Assembly (NCBI RefSeq): GCF_003067705.1
Contig: NZ_QANL01000002.1
Location: 372,001-436,000, forward strand
Length of the DNA stretch: 64,000 nucleotides
Origin: Planctomonas deserti
GTDB lineage: Bacteria; Actinomycetota; Actinomycetes; Actinomycetales; Microbacteriaceae
Direction of reading: 5' to 3'
Shown here piece after piece: positions 31,307-40,150 of this stretch. A program made the translations under genes and the position numbers. Position 1 is the stretch's first letter. Every line of letters starts with the position of its first letter. The notes under the pieces were generated by a model. It did no database searches. It was not told where the DNA came from and was given only the letters and a program-made list of their open reading frames with translations.

Positions 31307-31316
31307 ACGCTACCGT
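31307..31316. promoter_or_regulatory. Overlapping divergent -10 elements for DUF3515 and thiL
   Basis: On the plus strand TACCGT (31311-31316) lies seven bases before the thiL GTG. On the minus strand TAGCGT (31312-31307) lies seven bases before the DUF3515 ATG. The two hexamers share two base pairs, so polymerase can occupy only one at a time. Confidence 0.6.
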
Positions 31317-31323
31317 GGAACGC

Positions 31324-32370
31324 GTGACCGCCCACGACACCCTCGGCTCCGTCGGGGAGCGCGCGGCCCTCGCCCGGATCTTTCCCCGCCTTCCCTCGGC
31401 CGACACCCAGCTTGTCGGCCCCGGAGACGACGCCGCCGTGCTCGCGGCGCCGGACGGCCGGTTCGTCGTGACGACGGACATGATGATCCACGGACCGGAC
31501 TTCCGGCTCGCCTGGTCGAGCGCCCACGATCTCGGGGTGAAGGCCGCGGCCTCCAACCTCGCGGACGTCGCCGCCATGGGCGCCGTCCCCACCTCACTCG
31601 TCGTCGCGCTCGCGGTGCCCAAGTCGACGGAGGTCGCCTGGCTCGAGGCGTTCGCCGACGGCCTCCGCGACGGGGTGTCCGCGCTCGCGCCGGGCTGCGG
31701 CGTCGTCGGCGGCGACCTGTCGGTCTCGGATGCGCTCACCATCGTGGTCACGGCCTTCGGCGACCTCGAGGGCCGTGCCCCCGTCCTGCGCTCCGGCGCC
31801 CGGGGCGGCGACGTGCTCGCCGTCGCGGGCGTGCTCGGCCGCGCGGCCGCGGGCGTGCGCCTGCTGTTCAGCGAGGCGGTCCGCTCGGGAGACGGCACGG
31901 ATGCGCCCGAGCCCGCCGCGGATCTCGCCCGCGCCCTGCGCAAGCGGCACCCGGAGGTCGTCGGCGCTCAACTCGCCCCGTCGCCGCCCATCGGCCTCGG
32001 CCGGGACGCGGCAACGGGCGGGGCGACCGCCATGCTCGACGTCTCCGACGGCCTCCTGCTCGACGCGTCCCGCATCGCGGCGGCGAGCGGCGTCGGCATC
32101 AACGTCTACACCGAGGCCCTCGCGGAGGACATGTTCTGGGTGTCCTCGGCGCATCCGGCGCTCCGCGATGTCGCGTACGACCTCGTGCTCACCGGTGGCG
32201 AGGACCACTCGCTCCTCGCGACGTTCCCGGCGTCCGCCCCGCTTCCCGCGGGCTTCCGCGCGATCGGGCTCGTCAACGACCACGCGGGCGTCGTCACGGT
32301 CGACGGCGCGCCGCACCGGGGGACCGGCGGCTGGGATCCCTACCGGGACTGGAACGGCTCGGCGGGCTGA
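31324..32370 (+). CDS. thiL: Thiamine-monophosphate kinase
   Basis: This 348-residue AIR-synthase-fold kinase phosphorylates thiamine monophosphate to the diphosphate. Motifs are LVGPGDDAAVL (Mg/ATP-binding Asp pair), VVTTDMMIHGPDFR, SNLADVAAMGA, GGDLSVSD and the late MLDVSDGLLLDASR. GTG 31324 follows a leaderless -10 and gives the expected short N-terminus. Its last 31 bases overlap the convergent rsmD gene. Confidence 0.93.
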   Translation: MTAHDTLGSVGERAALARIFPRLPSADTQLVGPGDDAAVLAAPDGRFVVTTDMMIHGPDFRLAWSSAHDLGVKAAASNLADVAAMGAVPTSLVVALAVPKSTEVAWLEAFADGLRDGVSALAPGCGVVGGDLSVSDALTIVVTAFGDLEGRAPVLRSGARGGDVLAVAGVLGRAAAGVRLLFSEAVRSGDGTDAPEPAADLARALRKRHPEVVGAQLAPSPPIGLGRDAATGGATAMLDVSDGLLLDASRIAAASGVGINVYTEALAEDMFWVSSAHPALRDVAYDLVLTGGEDHSLLATFPASAPLPAGFRAIGLVNDHAGVVTVDGAPHRGTGGWDPYRDWNGSAG

Positions 32371-33032
32371 TCCTCGCCGGCCGGGGCGTGCGCCTCGGCC
32401 GAAGCCTGCGCCGCCGCGTCGCGCTCGCGGTCCCCGCTCGCGTCGGCGCCGGCCTCCTCGTCGGAGTGCACCGCGGACGCCCACCAGAGCGTCGTCTCGC
32501 CGTAGTCCTTGCGCCGGTCGAGCGCGATGCCGCTCGGCCACACGGGCTCCGGCGACCGGGAGGAGCGCTCGACCATCACGATCGCGCCCGGCCGGAGGCT
32601 GCGCACGAGGGAGGCGAGGGCCTTGCCGAGCTCGGACGGCCCGAGGTCGTACGGCGGATCGAGGAACACCACGTCGAAGCCGCCCGGCGTGTGGTCGAGG
32701 AAGGTCTGGGCGGCCTGCGCCGCGACGGTGATCTCCGGCTCGGCGCCCCGCGGCGCGACCCGCCGCACCAGGGCGGCATTCGCCTTGCAGATCGAGGCGG
32801 CTCCCGACGCGCGCTCGACGAGCGTCACGGCGCTGGCGCCGCGGCTCGCCGCCTCCAGGCCCAGTGCGCCCGACCCCGCATACAGATCGACGACGTGGGC
32901 GCCCGGCAGCACGTCGCGGGCGTCGAGGGCCGAGAAGATGGCCTCGCGCACGCGATCGCTCGTCGGCCGGGTGCCCGAGCGGGGCACCTTCAGCACGAGG
33001 GAACCGGCGAACCCCGAAATGATCCTGGTCAT
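32340..33032 (-). CDS. rsmD: 16S rRNA (guanine(966)-N(2))-methyltransferase
   Basis: The 230-residue protein begins MTRIISGFAGS and has RPTSDRVREAIFSAL, the SAM-binding VVDLYAGSGALGLEAASRGA and the catalytic FLDPPYDLG (DPPY). It methylates N2 of G966 in 16S rRNA during 30S assembly. A C-terminal tail of about 40 residues, rich in Ala, Glu and Asp, lies beyond the usual end and is read over the 3' end of thiL (31 bp overlap). TAGCCT seven bases before the ATG suggests a leaderless start. Confidence 0.9.
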   Translation of the reverse strand: MTRIISGFAGSLVLKVPRSGTRPTSDRVREAIFSALDARDVLPGAHVVDLYAGSGALGLEAASRGASAVTLVERASGAASICKANAALVRRVAPRGAEPEITVAAQAAQTFLDHTPGGFDVVFLDPPYDLGPSELGKALASLVRSLRPGAIVMVERSSRSPEPVWPSGIALDRRKDYGETTLWWASAVHSDEEAGADASGDRERDAAAQASAEAHAPAGEDQPAEPFQSR

Positions 33033-33496
33033 CGGATCGAGGCTACCTCCCGCCGCGGCCCCCGCCTGCCGCCCGCCCCGCCTGCCCTCGCGCATCCCGC
33101 CTCTCCACCCCTCCTCGCCGACCACCAGCCCGCGCCTCCCTCCCGTCACCGTTCGCAATTCAGGCTGAGCTGCGACACGCCGCGTTTCGAGGCCTCGAAA
33201 CGCGGCGTGTCGCAGCTGAGCCTGAATCCGGAACGCCACCCCGAAGCTGAACCTGAATTCGGAACAGCACTCCGTAGCTGAGTCTGAATCCGGAACGCCA
33301 CCCCGCAATCGAGCCCGAATCCGGAACAGGCCACCGTGCGGGGGAGGCGGAGGCGGGAGACGCCGCAGCGCACCGGCACCGCAGGGGAAGGGGACGGGCG
33401 GAACCGACAGCGGACGCGCTCCCGCGGCGAGCGGAAGTGGTAGGGATCCCACAACGGATTCGAGGCTCGACCACGGTGTCCCCACAATCGGGACCC
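33033..33496. other. Gene-free region between divergent rsmD and acyl-CoA dehydrogenase genes
   Basis: No coding sequence is supported. The middle (33158-33337) is palindrome plus array B, listed separately. The remainder is GC-rich sequence with promoter elements close to each gene: TAGCCT for rsmD and CACAAT (33483-33488) eight bases before the acyl-CoA dehydrogenase ATG. Confidence 0.75.
33158..33337. repeat. 31-bp-period tandem array B with 70-bp palindrome
   Basis: A near-perfect palindrome (33158-33192 with 33193-33227, no loop, one mismatched pair) contains GCGACACGCCGCGTTTCGAG and its complement. The right arm runs into four units starting at 33214, 33245, 33276 and 33307, each 31 bp. 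Units begin AGCTGAGCCTGAATCCGGAA; the last has diverged. Confidence 0.9.
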
Positions 33497-35209
33497 ATGG
33501 CACGAGTAGACCGGGCACAGCTGCCCTCCTTCACCAAGCAACTCTTCCTCGGGCAGGTCGCCGCCGAGACCGTCATGCCCTTCCGGCTCTTCGAGGGCGA
33601 GGAGAAGCTGCGCGTCGAGGCGCTCGCCGCCTGCGCGCGGGAGTACCTCGAGAACGATTACGACCCCAACCGCGCCGAGGCGGACCGCTGGGTCGGCGAC
33701 GACACCATCCGCGACCTCGGCGAGCGCGGACTCCTCGGGCTCTTCGTCGACCCGAAGTACGGCGGCCAGGGCCTCAGCCAGAGCGGATACTGCCGCGTCA
33801 TGGAGGAGTTCGGCCGCGCCGACGGCACGCTCGCGGTGGTCATGGGCGTGCACCAGTCCATCGGCACGAAGCCCCTGCACCTGTACGGGACGGACGACCA
33901 GAAGGCCCGCTGGCTGCCGGACCTCGCGGCCGGGCGCAAGCTGGCCGCCTTCGCGCTCACCGAGCCCAATGTCGGATCCGACGCGTACAACCTCGAGACC
34001 CGCGCGGAGCGGCAGAGCGACGGCAGCTGGCTGCTGAACGGGGAGAAGCGCTGGATCGGCAACGGCGACAAGGACGTGCTCACCGTCTTCGCCCGCAGCG
34101 AGCTCGGCCACGTCGCGCTCATCGTCGAGAAGGGGATGCCGGGCGTCACGACGGGGCCGCGCTTCGACACGCTGGGGCTGCGCGCCAACAGCCTGCAGCG
34201 CGTGTGCTTCACCGACGTCCGCGTGCCCGCCGAGAACCTGCTCGGCGAGCCCGGCGACGGCTTCCGCATCGCGATGAACACCCTCAACAACGGCCGGATG
34301 TCGATGGGCACGTCCATCGCGGGCGGCATGAAGCGCTTCCTCGACCTCACCCTCGAGCACGCGAACTCGCGCCACCAGTTCGGCCGCCCGCTCATCGACT
34401 TCGAGCTCGTCGAGGACAAGGTCGCCTGGATGAACACCCAGATCTACGGCCTCGAGTCGATGTCGTACCTCACGACGGGCCTCGTCGACCGCGGCGACAG
34501 CGACTTCTCGCTCGAGTCCGCCATGACGAAGATCGTGGCGAGCGACCTGGGCTGGTACGCCCTCAACCGCGCGGTGCAGGTGCACGGCGGCGAGGCCTAC
34601 ATGACGCAGAACCCGCTCTCCAAGGCGCTTCGCGACTTCCGGATCTTCCCCATCTTCGAGGGCTCGAACGACGTGATGCGCGCGTTCGTCGCGCTGGGCG
34701 GGCTGAAGGCGCTCTCGGAGGACCTGCCCGACGTGAAGAGCCTCAGCATCAGCGAGCCGGCGAAATCCATCGGCGTGCTGGCGCCGTACCTCGCGGGTCG
34801 CGTGAACCGGGCCCTCCGTCCGGACAGGGTGACGGGCGCCCACCCCGCGCTGGCCCGGCAGAGCGCCGCAATCGCCGACCAGACCGGACGGCTCCGGATC
34901 GCGGCGGAGTCGGCCCTGCGGAAGTACGGCAAGCGGGTGCAGGAGAAGCAGCTGATCCAGAAGCGGCTCACCGCCGTGGCCTCGGGCATCTACGCCCAGG
35001 TCGCGGTCGTCTCCCGCGCATCGGCCTCCTTCTCCCGCACCGGCGTGACGGCCGCCGCGGCGGAGAAGACCGTCGCGATCAACTTCTGCAAGAGCCAGGC
35101 GCGCGAGGTCGGCCGCCAGTTGCGGGCGCTCGAGCTCAACGACGACGCGTACACGCGGCAGATCGGCGGTCGCGTGCGCGACGCGGGAGGATACGAGTTC
35201 TCCCTGTGA
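33497..35209 (+). CDS. Acyl-CoA dehydrogenase, long (VLCAD/ACAD9-like) form
   Basis: This 570-residue protein is longer than the usual 380-residue acyl-CoA dehydrogenase. The flavin/substrate segments LTEPNVGSDAYN, GEKRWIGNGDKD and RHQFGRPLIDFELVEDK are present. The catalytic Glu region IFEGSNDVMRAFVALGG is conserved. A C-terminal helical extension of about 170 residues (from ALSEDLPDVK onward) matches the membrane-associated VLCAD class. It oxidises acyl-CoA to enoyl-CoA with FAD. It stands alone, with no other beta-oxidation gene nearby. ATG 33497 is set by CACAAT eight bases upstream and by the family N-terminus. Confidence 0.88.
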   Translation: MARVDRAQLPSFTKQLFLGQVAAETVMPFRLFEGEEKLRVEALAACAREYLENDYDPNRAEADRWVGDDTIRDLGERGLLGLFVDPKYGGQGLSQSGYCRVMEEFGRADGTLAVVMGVHQSIGTKPLHLYGTDDQKARWLPDLAAGRKLAAFALTEPNVGSDAYNLETRAERQSDGSWLLNGEKRWIGNGDKDVLTVFARSELGHVALIVEKGMPGVTTGPRFDTLGLRANSLQRVCFTDVRVPAENLLGEPGDGFRIAMNTLNNGRMSMGTSIAGGMKRFLDLTLEHANSRHQFGRPLIDFELVEDKVAWMNTQIYGLESMSYLTTGLVDRGDSDFSLESAMTKIVASDLGWYALNRAVQVHGGEAYMTQNPLSKALRDFRIFPIFEGSNDVMRAFVALGGLKALSEDLPDVKSLSISEPAKSIGVLAPYLAGRVNRALRPDRVTGAHPALARQSAAIADQTGRLRIAAESALRKYGKRVQEKQLIQKRLTAVASGIYAQVAVVSRASASFSRTGVTAAAAEKTVAINFCKSQAREVGRQLRALELNDDAYTRQIGGRVRDAGGYEFSL

Positions 35210-35319
35210 CGGCGGGCCTCCGCACCGGTCCCGACACTCGACGAGGCCAGTCGACGGGACCGCTCGGCGCGGGCCGCACGTCCCCCGGATCTCCCTGCTG
35301 CGGACGCGGACGCGTGACG

Positions 35320-35325
35320 TAGGAT
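35320..35325 (+). promoter_or_regulatory. -10 element upstream of the moxR cluster
   Basis: TAGGAT lies 34 bases before the GTG start of the MoxR gene, leaving a short leader with AGGAGA. A good -35 is not evident. Confidence 0.45.
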
Positions 35326-35359
35326 CAGGGCACGTCTGCGACGCTTCAGGAGAACCTGC

Positions 35360-36406
35360 GTGAACAATTACTCGGTCGCGGCTGCGACGAACTCCGCCTC
35401 CGGCGGTGCGACGGAGCAGTTCGAGGAGAGCGGTGCCGCTCTGTCGCTCGATGAGGTGCGCACGCTCGCGGACCGCATCATCGGCAACATCGAGTCCGTG
35501 ATCTCCGGCAAGCACGAGGCCGCGCAGATGGCGCTCACGGTGCTGCTCGCCGAGGGGCACCTGCTGATCGAGGACGTGCCGGGCGTCGGCAAGACGGTTC
35601 TCGCCAAGGCGCTCGCGACCTCGGTGAACTGCACGGTCAACCGCATCCAGTTCACGCCCGACCTGCTGCCGTCCGACGTCACCGGCGTGTCCATCTACAA
35701 CCAGGTGGAGCGCCGCTTCGAGTTCCAGCCCGGCGCGGTCTTCGCGAACATCGTCATCGGCGACGAGATCAACCGCGCCAGCCCGAAGACGCAGTCCGCG
35801 CTGCTCGAGTGCATGGAGGAGCACCAGGTCTCCGTCGACGGCGTCACCCACCCGCTGTCCTCGCCGTTCACCGTGATCGCGACGCAGAACCCCGTGGAGA
35901 TGGAGGGCACGTACGCCCTGCCCGAGGCTCAGCGCGACCGGTTCATGGCCCGCATCTCCATGGGCTACCCGGACGCGGAGGCCGAGCTCGACATGCTGCA
36001 CTCCCGCGACCTGGCGAGCCCGCTCGACGCCCTCGAGGCCGTGGCCACCGGCGAGCAGCTCGCCGCCATGATGGCGGCGGCGCGCACCGTGTTCGTGTCC
36101 CAGCCGGTCAAGCAGTACGCCGTGCACATCGTGCAGTCGACGCGCAGGCACCCCGAGCTCCGGCTCGGCGCGAGCCCGCGAGCCACCCTGCACCTGGTCC
36201 GCGCCGCCAAGGCCCGCGCCGCGCTCGAGGGGCGCGAGTTCGTGCTGCCCGACGACATCGACGCGCTCGCCGTCTCCGTGCTCGGGCACCGCCTCATGCC
36301 GACCAGCCGCGCGCTCGGTCAGCGCGGGCACGGCGCCGCGGCGGTCGCCGACGTCGTCGAGCGCATCCTCGCGGCCACGCCCGTGCCGCTCTCCGCGGGC
36401 GCCTAG
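35360..36406 (+). CDS. MoxR-family AAA+ ATPase
   Basis: This 348-residue AAA_3 ATPase has Walker A LIEDVPGVGKTVLAKALA (about residues 70-87), Walker B IVIGDEINRASPKTQSALLE and sensor 1 VIATQNPVEMEGTYALPEAQ. These are diagnostic for MoxR. MoxR proteins act as chaperone-like ATPases with partner DUF58/VWA proteins. GTG 35360 has AGGAGA upstream. The next four genes are two DUF58/transglutaminase pairs, separated from it by only 13 bases, so all five form one operon. Confidence 0.93.
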   Translation: MNNYSVAAATNSASGGATEQFEESGAALSLDEVRTLADRIIGNIESVISGKHEAAQMALTVLLAEGHLLIEDVPGVGKTVLAKALATSVNCTVNRIQFTPDLLPSDVTGVSIYNQVERRFEFQPGAVFANIVIGDEINRASPKTQSALLECMEEHQVSVDGVTHPLSSPFTVIATQNPVEMEGTYALPEAQRDRFMARISMGYPDAEAELDMLHSRDLASPLDALEAVATGEQLAAMMAAARTVFVSQPVKQYAVHIVQSTRRHPELRLGASPRATLHLVRAAKARAALEGREFVLPDDIDALAVSVLGHRLMPTSRALGQRGHGAAAVADVVERILAATPVPLSAGA

Positions 36407-36419
36407 GCGGCCAACGGCC

Positions 36420-37748
36420 ATGTCCTCGCGGGGGCGCCACCCGGGCCGGACCTTCCGACCCCGCCTCAGCATGCGCGGCTTCGCGTTCCTGAGCGCGGCC
36501 GCCGCGTGCCTCGTGCTCGCCTACGTCCTCGACCGCCGCGAGCTGCTCGTCCTCGCGTTCTTCCTCGGCCTGATGCCCGCCCTCGGCGCCCTGCTGCTCT
36601 CGATCGGCCGTCCGCGCTTCTCCGTCACCCGCACCTTCCAGCCCGAGACCGTCGAGGCGGGCAGGCCCGTCCACGTGACGATCGGCGTCCGCAACACGGG
36701 CGGCACCGCGTCCCCGGAGGCGCGGTGGTTCGACACCGTCCCGCCCGATGCCGGGCGCACGCCGTCCGCCGAGCTCCCGGTGCTCGGCGGGTCACTCCTC
36801 CGGGCCGTCGCGGGCGCGGACGATGCGACCGAACTGACCTACGAGCTTCAGCCCGAGCACCGCGGCGTGTACCCGATCGGGCCCTTCGTGGTCGCGGGCC
36901 AGGATCCGTTCGGCCTCGTCCTGCGCACGACCGAGGTCGGCGGGTCTGACCCGCTCGTCGTGACGCCGCGCATCACGCCCCTTCCCGAGGTCCCGTTCGG
37001 CCGGGCCGTCGCGGACGGATCGGCCGCCGAGCTGCAGCGGCACGGCGTGATGGGCGACGACGACCTGATCACCCGCGAGTACCGCCCGGGCGACGCCAAG
37101 CGGCGCGTGCACTGGCGCAGCACCGCGCGCTTCGGCGAGCTCATGGTGCGCCAGGAGGAGCCCCGCAGCAACCCGGAGGCGGTCGTCTTCCTCGACACGC
37201 GACCGCGCAGCTATCCGCACGCGCACGGGATCGGGGTGTTCGACGGCGCGCTGCGGCACGCGGACGACTTCGAGCGCGCGATCGAGCTCTGCGCCTCCGT
37301 GACCCTGCACCTGCAGGGCGGCGGATACGAGGTCGACGTGCTGCAGTCGGCCGCGCGGACCGGCTGGCTGGTGCGCCCGCGCGAGGCGTTCGGCGCCCCC
37401 GGCGGCTCGGAGGAGTTCCTGGCGGGGCTCGCGGCGGTCGGCGCGCCCGGCGCCGTGGACCGCGGCTTCGCAGACCGGTTGAGCGGGGAGCTCCGCCACC
37501 GCGGCGGCGGCACGCCCCTCTTCGCCGTGCTCGGGTCGCCGAGCGCCGAGGAGGCGGAGCGGCTCGCCACGCTCCGCCCGCTCGCCGACCCGGCGGTCGC
37601 CTTCCTCGTCACGAACGACCCCGAGCCCGACGAGGAGTCGACGCTCACCGGAGCCGGGTGGACCTGCGTGCGCGTCGGCACGGGGGACGACCTCGCCGCG
37701 GCCTGGCGGCGCATCGGCGAGCGCGCGGTGCACCATGAGCACGTCTGA
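36420..37748 (+). CDS. DUF58-domain membrane protein, first copy
   Basis: The 442-residue protein has two N-terminal membrane segments (GFAFLSAAAACLVLAYVL and LLVLAFFLGLMPALGALLL), a beta-sandwich region and then the DUF58 signature REYRPGDAKRRVHWRSTARF with GELMVRQEE. DUF58 domains are VWA-like and usually work with a MoxR ATPase. The stop overlaps the transglutaminase gene by 14 bases. The next DUF58 gene in the operon shares this layout and is about the same length. Confidence 0.88.
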   Translation: MSSRGRHPGRTFRPRLSMRGFAFLSAAAACLVLAYVLDRRELLVLAFFLGLMPALGALLLSIGRPRFSVTRTFQPETVEAGRPVHVTIGVRNTGGTASPEARWFDTVPPDAGRTPSAELPVLGGSLLRAVAGADDATELTYELQPEHRGVYPIGPFVVAGQDPFGLVLRTTEVGGSDPLVVTPRITPLPEVPFGRAVADGSAAELQRHGVMGDDDLITREYRPGDAKRRVHWRSTARFGELMVRQEEPRSNPEAVVFLDTRPRSYPHAHGIGVFDGALRHADDFERAIELCASVTLHLQGGGYEVDVLQSAARTGWLVRPREAFGAPGGSEEFLAGLAAVGAPGAVDRGFADRLSGELRHRGGGTPLFAVLGSPSAEEAERLATLRPLADPAVAFLVTNDPEPDEESTLTGAGWTCVRVGTGDDLAAAWRRIGERAVHHEHV

Positions 37749-40140
37749 CGTCCGCATGCCGTGGGCCGCCGCGCGCGGCCTGCTCTCGCTGCCGCGGGTC
37801 CCCGGATCGGCGTCGCTCAGCGCCGCCGTCGCCCTCCTGGCCCTCTCCGGCGTCGTGGCGCTGTCTCCCGTGTTCGCGCCGGGCGCGTGGTGGGCGCTCG
37901 CCGCCCTCGTAACGGCCGTCGTCGTCGGCGGCGGGGCGTGGCTGCGGGCGCTGCGGATGCCCACCCTCGTCTCCGCCACCGCCCCGGTGCTCGCCGCGGG
38001 GGTCGGCATCGTGCTCGCCTTCACGCAGGCGAGCCTGCTCGCGGGCGTCCTGCCCACCGAACGCACGCTGCGCAGCATCGAGGCGCTCGCCCGTGGCGGC
38101 GTCCGGTCCCTGCGCGACGGCGCGGCGCCCCTCGAGGTCGACCGGCCGGTCGCGTTCCTCCTCCTGCTCGGCGTCGCCCTGCTCGCCTTCGTCCTCGACG
38201 CGCTCACGTTGGTCGCGCGCGCCCCCGCCCTCGCCGGGGTGCCGCTGTTCTGGGTGCTGGCGATCGCGCCCCTGGTCGCGGGCGGGGCGTCGGCGTGGAC
38301 GTTCGTGCTCGCCGCGGCCGCCTACGCCTTCCTGCTGCGCGCGGGCATCCGCTGGCGCGCCGACGGGCGCCGCTCCGCCGCCCACCCGGGCGGCACCGCC
38401 GCGGAGGGCGGGCCGTCGGGCAGCAGCGCGCCGAGTGCCGCAGCGACCCCGCGGGCGACCGGGACCGGCGGGGCGCACCGGGTGGCGGGTGGCCGCGCCG
38501 TCGCACTCGCCGCGGCCGCGATCGGCGGCGCCCTCGTGCTGCCGCTCGGCATGCCCACCTCGCTGCCCGCGCTCCCCGCGCTCTTCGGCGGAGAGTCCGG
38601 CGGCCGGGGCGGTGGGGCGCTGAATCCCATCGTCGCGCTCGAGGACGACCTCCGCGGGCGGAGCGACGTGCCCGTCTTCAACTACACGAGCACAAAGAAC
38701 CGCCCCTCCTACCTGCGGTCGGCGGTCCTCACGTCCTTCGACGACACGACCTGGCAGCCGCGGCCCTTCCGACTCAACACGAACCGGACGCCGGACCGCA
38801 TCGGCCCGCCCCCCGGGCTCACCGACCGGATCGAGACGGAGGCGGTGACGACCGAGATCCAGTTCATGGACGCGGGCAGCCGCTGGCTCCCCGTTCCGTA
38901 CGCGGCCCGGTCGATCAGGGGCCTGAGCGGGGACTGGTACTGGGAGCCCGCGGCGCTCACCGTGCAGTCGCGCGACGCGTCGACCGCCGGGCAGCTCTAC
39001 ACGGTGGAGAGCGCGACGGTGGTGCCGACACGGGAGCAGCTCACCGCCGCGGGCCGACCCGATCCGCAGCGCCTGAGCGAGGAGCTCGACCTCCCGCGCG
39101 ACGGCGTTCCGGAACCCATCACCGCCCTGGCGAACGAGCTGACCGCCGGCCTGACCAGCGACTACGCCCGCGCGGTCGCAATCCAGGACCACTTCCGCCG
39201 CGGCTCCTTCGACTACTCCGAGCAGGCGCCCGTGCGCGGCGGCTACGACGGCAGCGGTCCCGAGCTCATCGCCCGTTTCCTCGAGGAGGAGTCCGGCTAC
39301 TGCATCCACTTCTCGTCGGCCATGGCGCTGCTCGCCCGCGTCGTCGGCATCCCCTCCCGCGTCGCCGTCGGCTACACCTACGGCGACCGCACGGACGGCG
39401 AGCGCGACGGCCGCCGGATCTGGGAGGTGACCGGACGGGACGCCCACGCGTGGCCCGAGCTGTACTTCGAGTCCGTCGGCTGGGTGCCGTTCGAACCGAC
39501 GCCCGGCCGTGGCTCCGTGCCCGAGTACGCGTCCCCTGCCGCCGCCGAGCCCGGTGCGGATGACGTCGCCCCCGAGGCCGCCCCGTTCACCGGGCAAGCC
39601 GCCGACCCGCGGCAGCTGCGGGATGAGGCCCTCGGACTGAGCGCCGGCGCGGCGGCCGAGCGGGACTCCTGGAACGGGGTCGGCGCGGCGGCGTTGATCG
39701 CGCTCGCGCTGCTCGCCCCGGCGCTCGCCCGGGCGGCGGTCCGCCGCGCCCGCCTCCTGCGCATGCGGACCGGGCGCGGCACGGCGGCGGATGCGTGGCG
39801 CGAGGTGCACGACACGGCGCTCGACCTCCGGTTGCCCGGGCCCGCGGCGGACACCCCGCGGGCCTTCGCGACCCGGCTCGGGGGCATTGAGGGGCTCGGC
39901 GAACCCGAGCGCGACGCACTCGCGCGCATCCGGTCCGCGTACGAGCGCGAGAGCTTCGGCAGGCCGGGGAGCGCGGGCGGCGCCCCGCTTCCGCCCGACG
40001 CGGGAGCCGCGCTCGCCGGGGACGCGTCCCTCGTCGTCGCCGCGCTGACGGCCGCGGCACCGGTCCGGGTGCGGCTGGCCGCGGCCCTGCTGCCCGTCTC
40101 CCTGCTCCCGTCCAGACCCGGCCTCAGCCGCGCCGCCTAG
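37735..40140 (+). CDS. Membrane transglutaminase-like protein (DUF3488/TgpA type), first copy
   Basis: This 801-residue protein has six or more membrane segments in its first 280 residues, then an extracytoplasmic transglutaminase-like domain. The catalytic triad is visible: Cys523 in SGYCIHFSSAMALLAR, His571 in RDAHAWPELYF and an Asp/Glu partner near WVPFEPTPGRG. A further membrane helix (about residues 645-665) and a C-terminal cytoplasmic DUF4129-like helical region follow. The start at ATG 37735 lies inside the DUF58 gene. These proteins are predicted cell-envelope cysteine proteases or transglutaminases of unknown substrate. Confidence 0.88.
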   Translation: MSTSDVRMPWAAARGLLSLPRVPGSASLSAAVALLALSGVVALSPVFAPGAWWALAALVTAVVVGGGAWLRALRMPTLVSATAPVLAAGVGIVLAFTQASLLAGVLPTERTLRSIEALARGGVRSLRDGAAPLEVDRPVAFLLLLGVALLAFVLDALTLVARAPALAGVPLFWVLAIAPLVAGGASAWTFVLAAAAYAFLLRAGIRWRADGRRSAAHPGGTAAEGGPSGSSAPSAAATPRATGTGGAHRVAGGRAVALAAAAIGGALVLPLGMPTSLPALPALFGGESGGRGGGALNPIVALEDDLRGRSDVPVFNYTSTKNRPSYLRSAVLTSFDDTTWQPRPFRLNTNRTPDRIGPPPGLTDRIETEAVTTEIQFMDAGSRWLPVPYAARSIRGLSGDWYWEPAALTVQSRDASTAGQLYTVESATVVPTREQLTAAGRPDPQRLSEELDLPRDGVPEPITALANELTAGLTSDYARAVAIQDHFRRGSFDYSEQAPVRGGYDGSGPELIARFLEEESGYCIHFSSAMALLARVVGIPSRVAVGYTYGDRTDGERDGRRIWEVTGRDAHAWPELYFESVGWVPFEPTPGRGSVPEYASPAAAEPGADDVAPEAAPFTGQAADPRQLRDEALGLSAGAAAERDSWNGVGAAALIALALLAPALARAAVRRARLLRMRTGRGTAADAWREVHDTALDLRLPGPAADTPRAFATRLGGIEGLGEPERDALARIRSAYERESFGRPGSAGGAPLPPDAGAALAGDASLVVAALTAAAPVRVRLAAALLPVSLLPSRPGLSRAA

Positions 40141-40150
40141 AATCCCGCGC

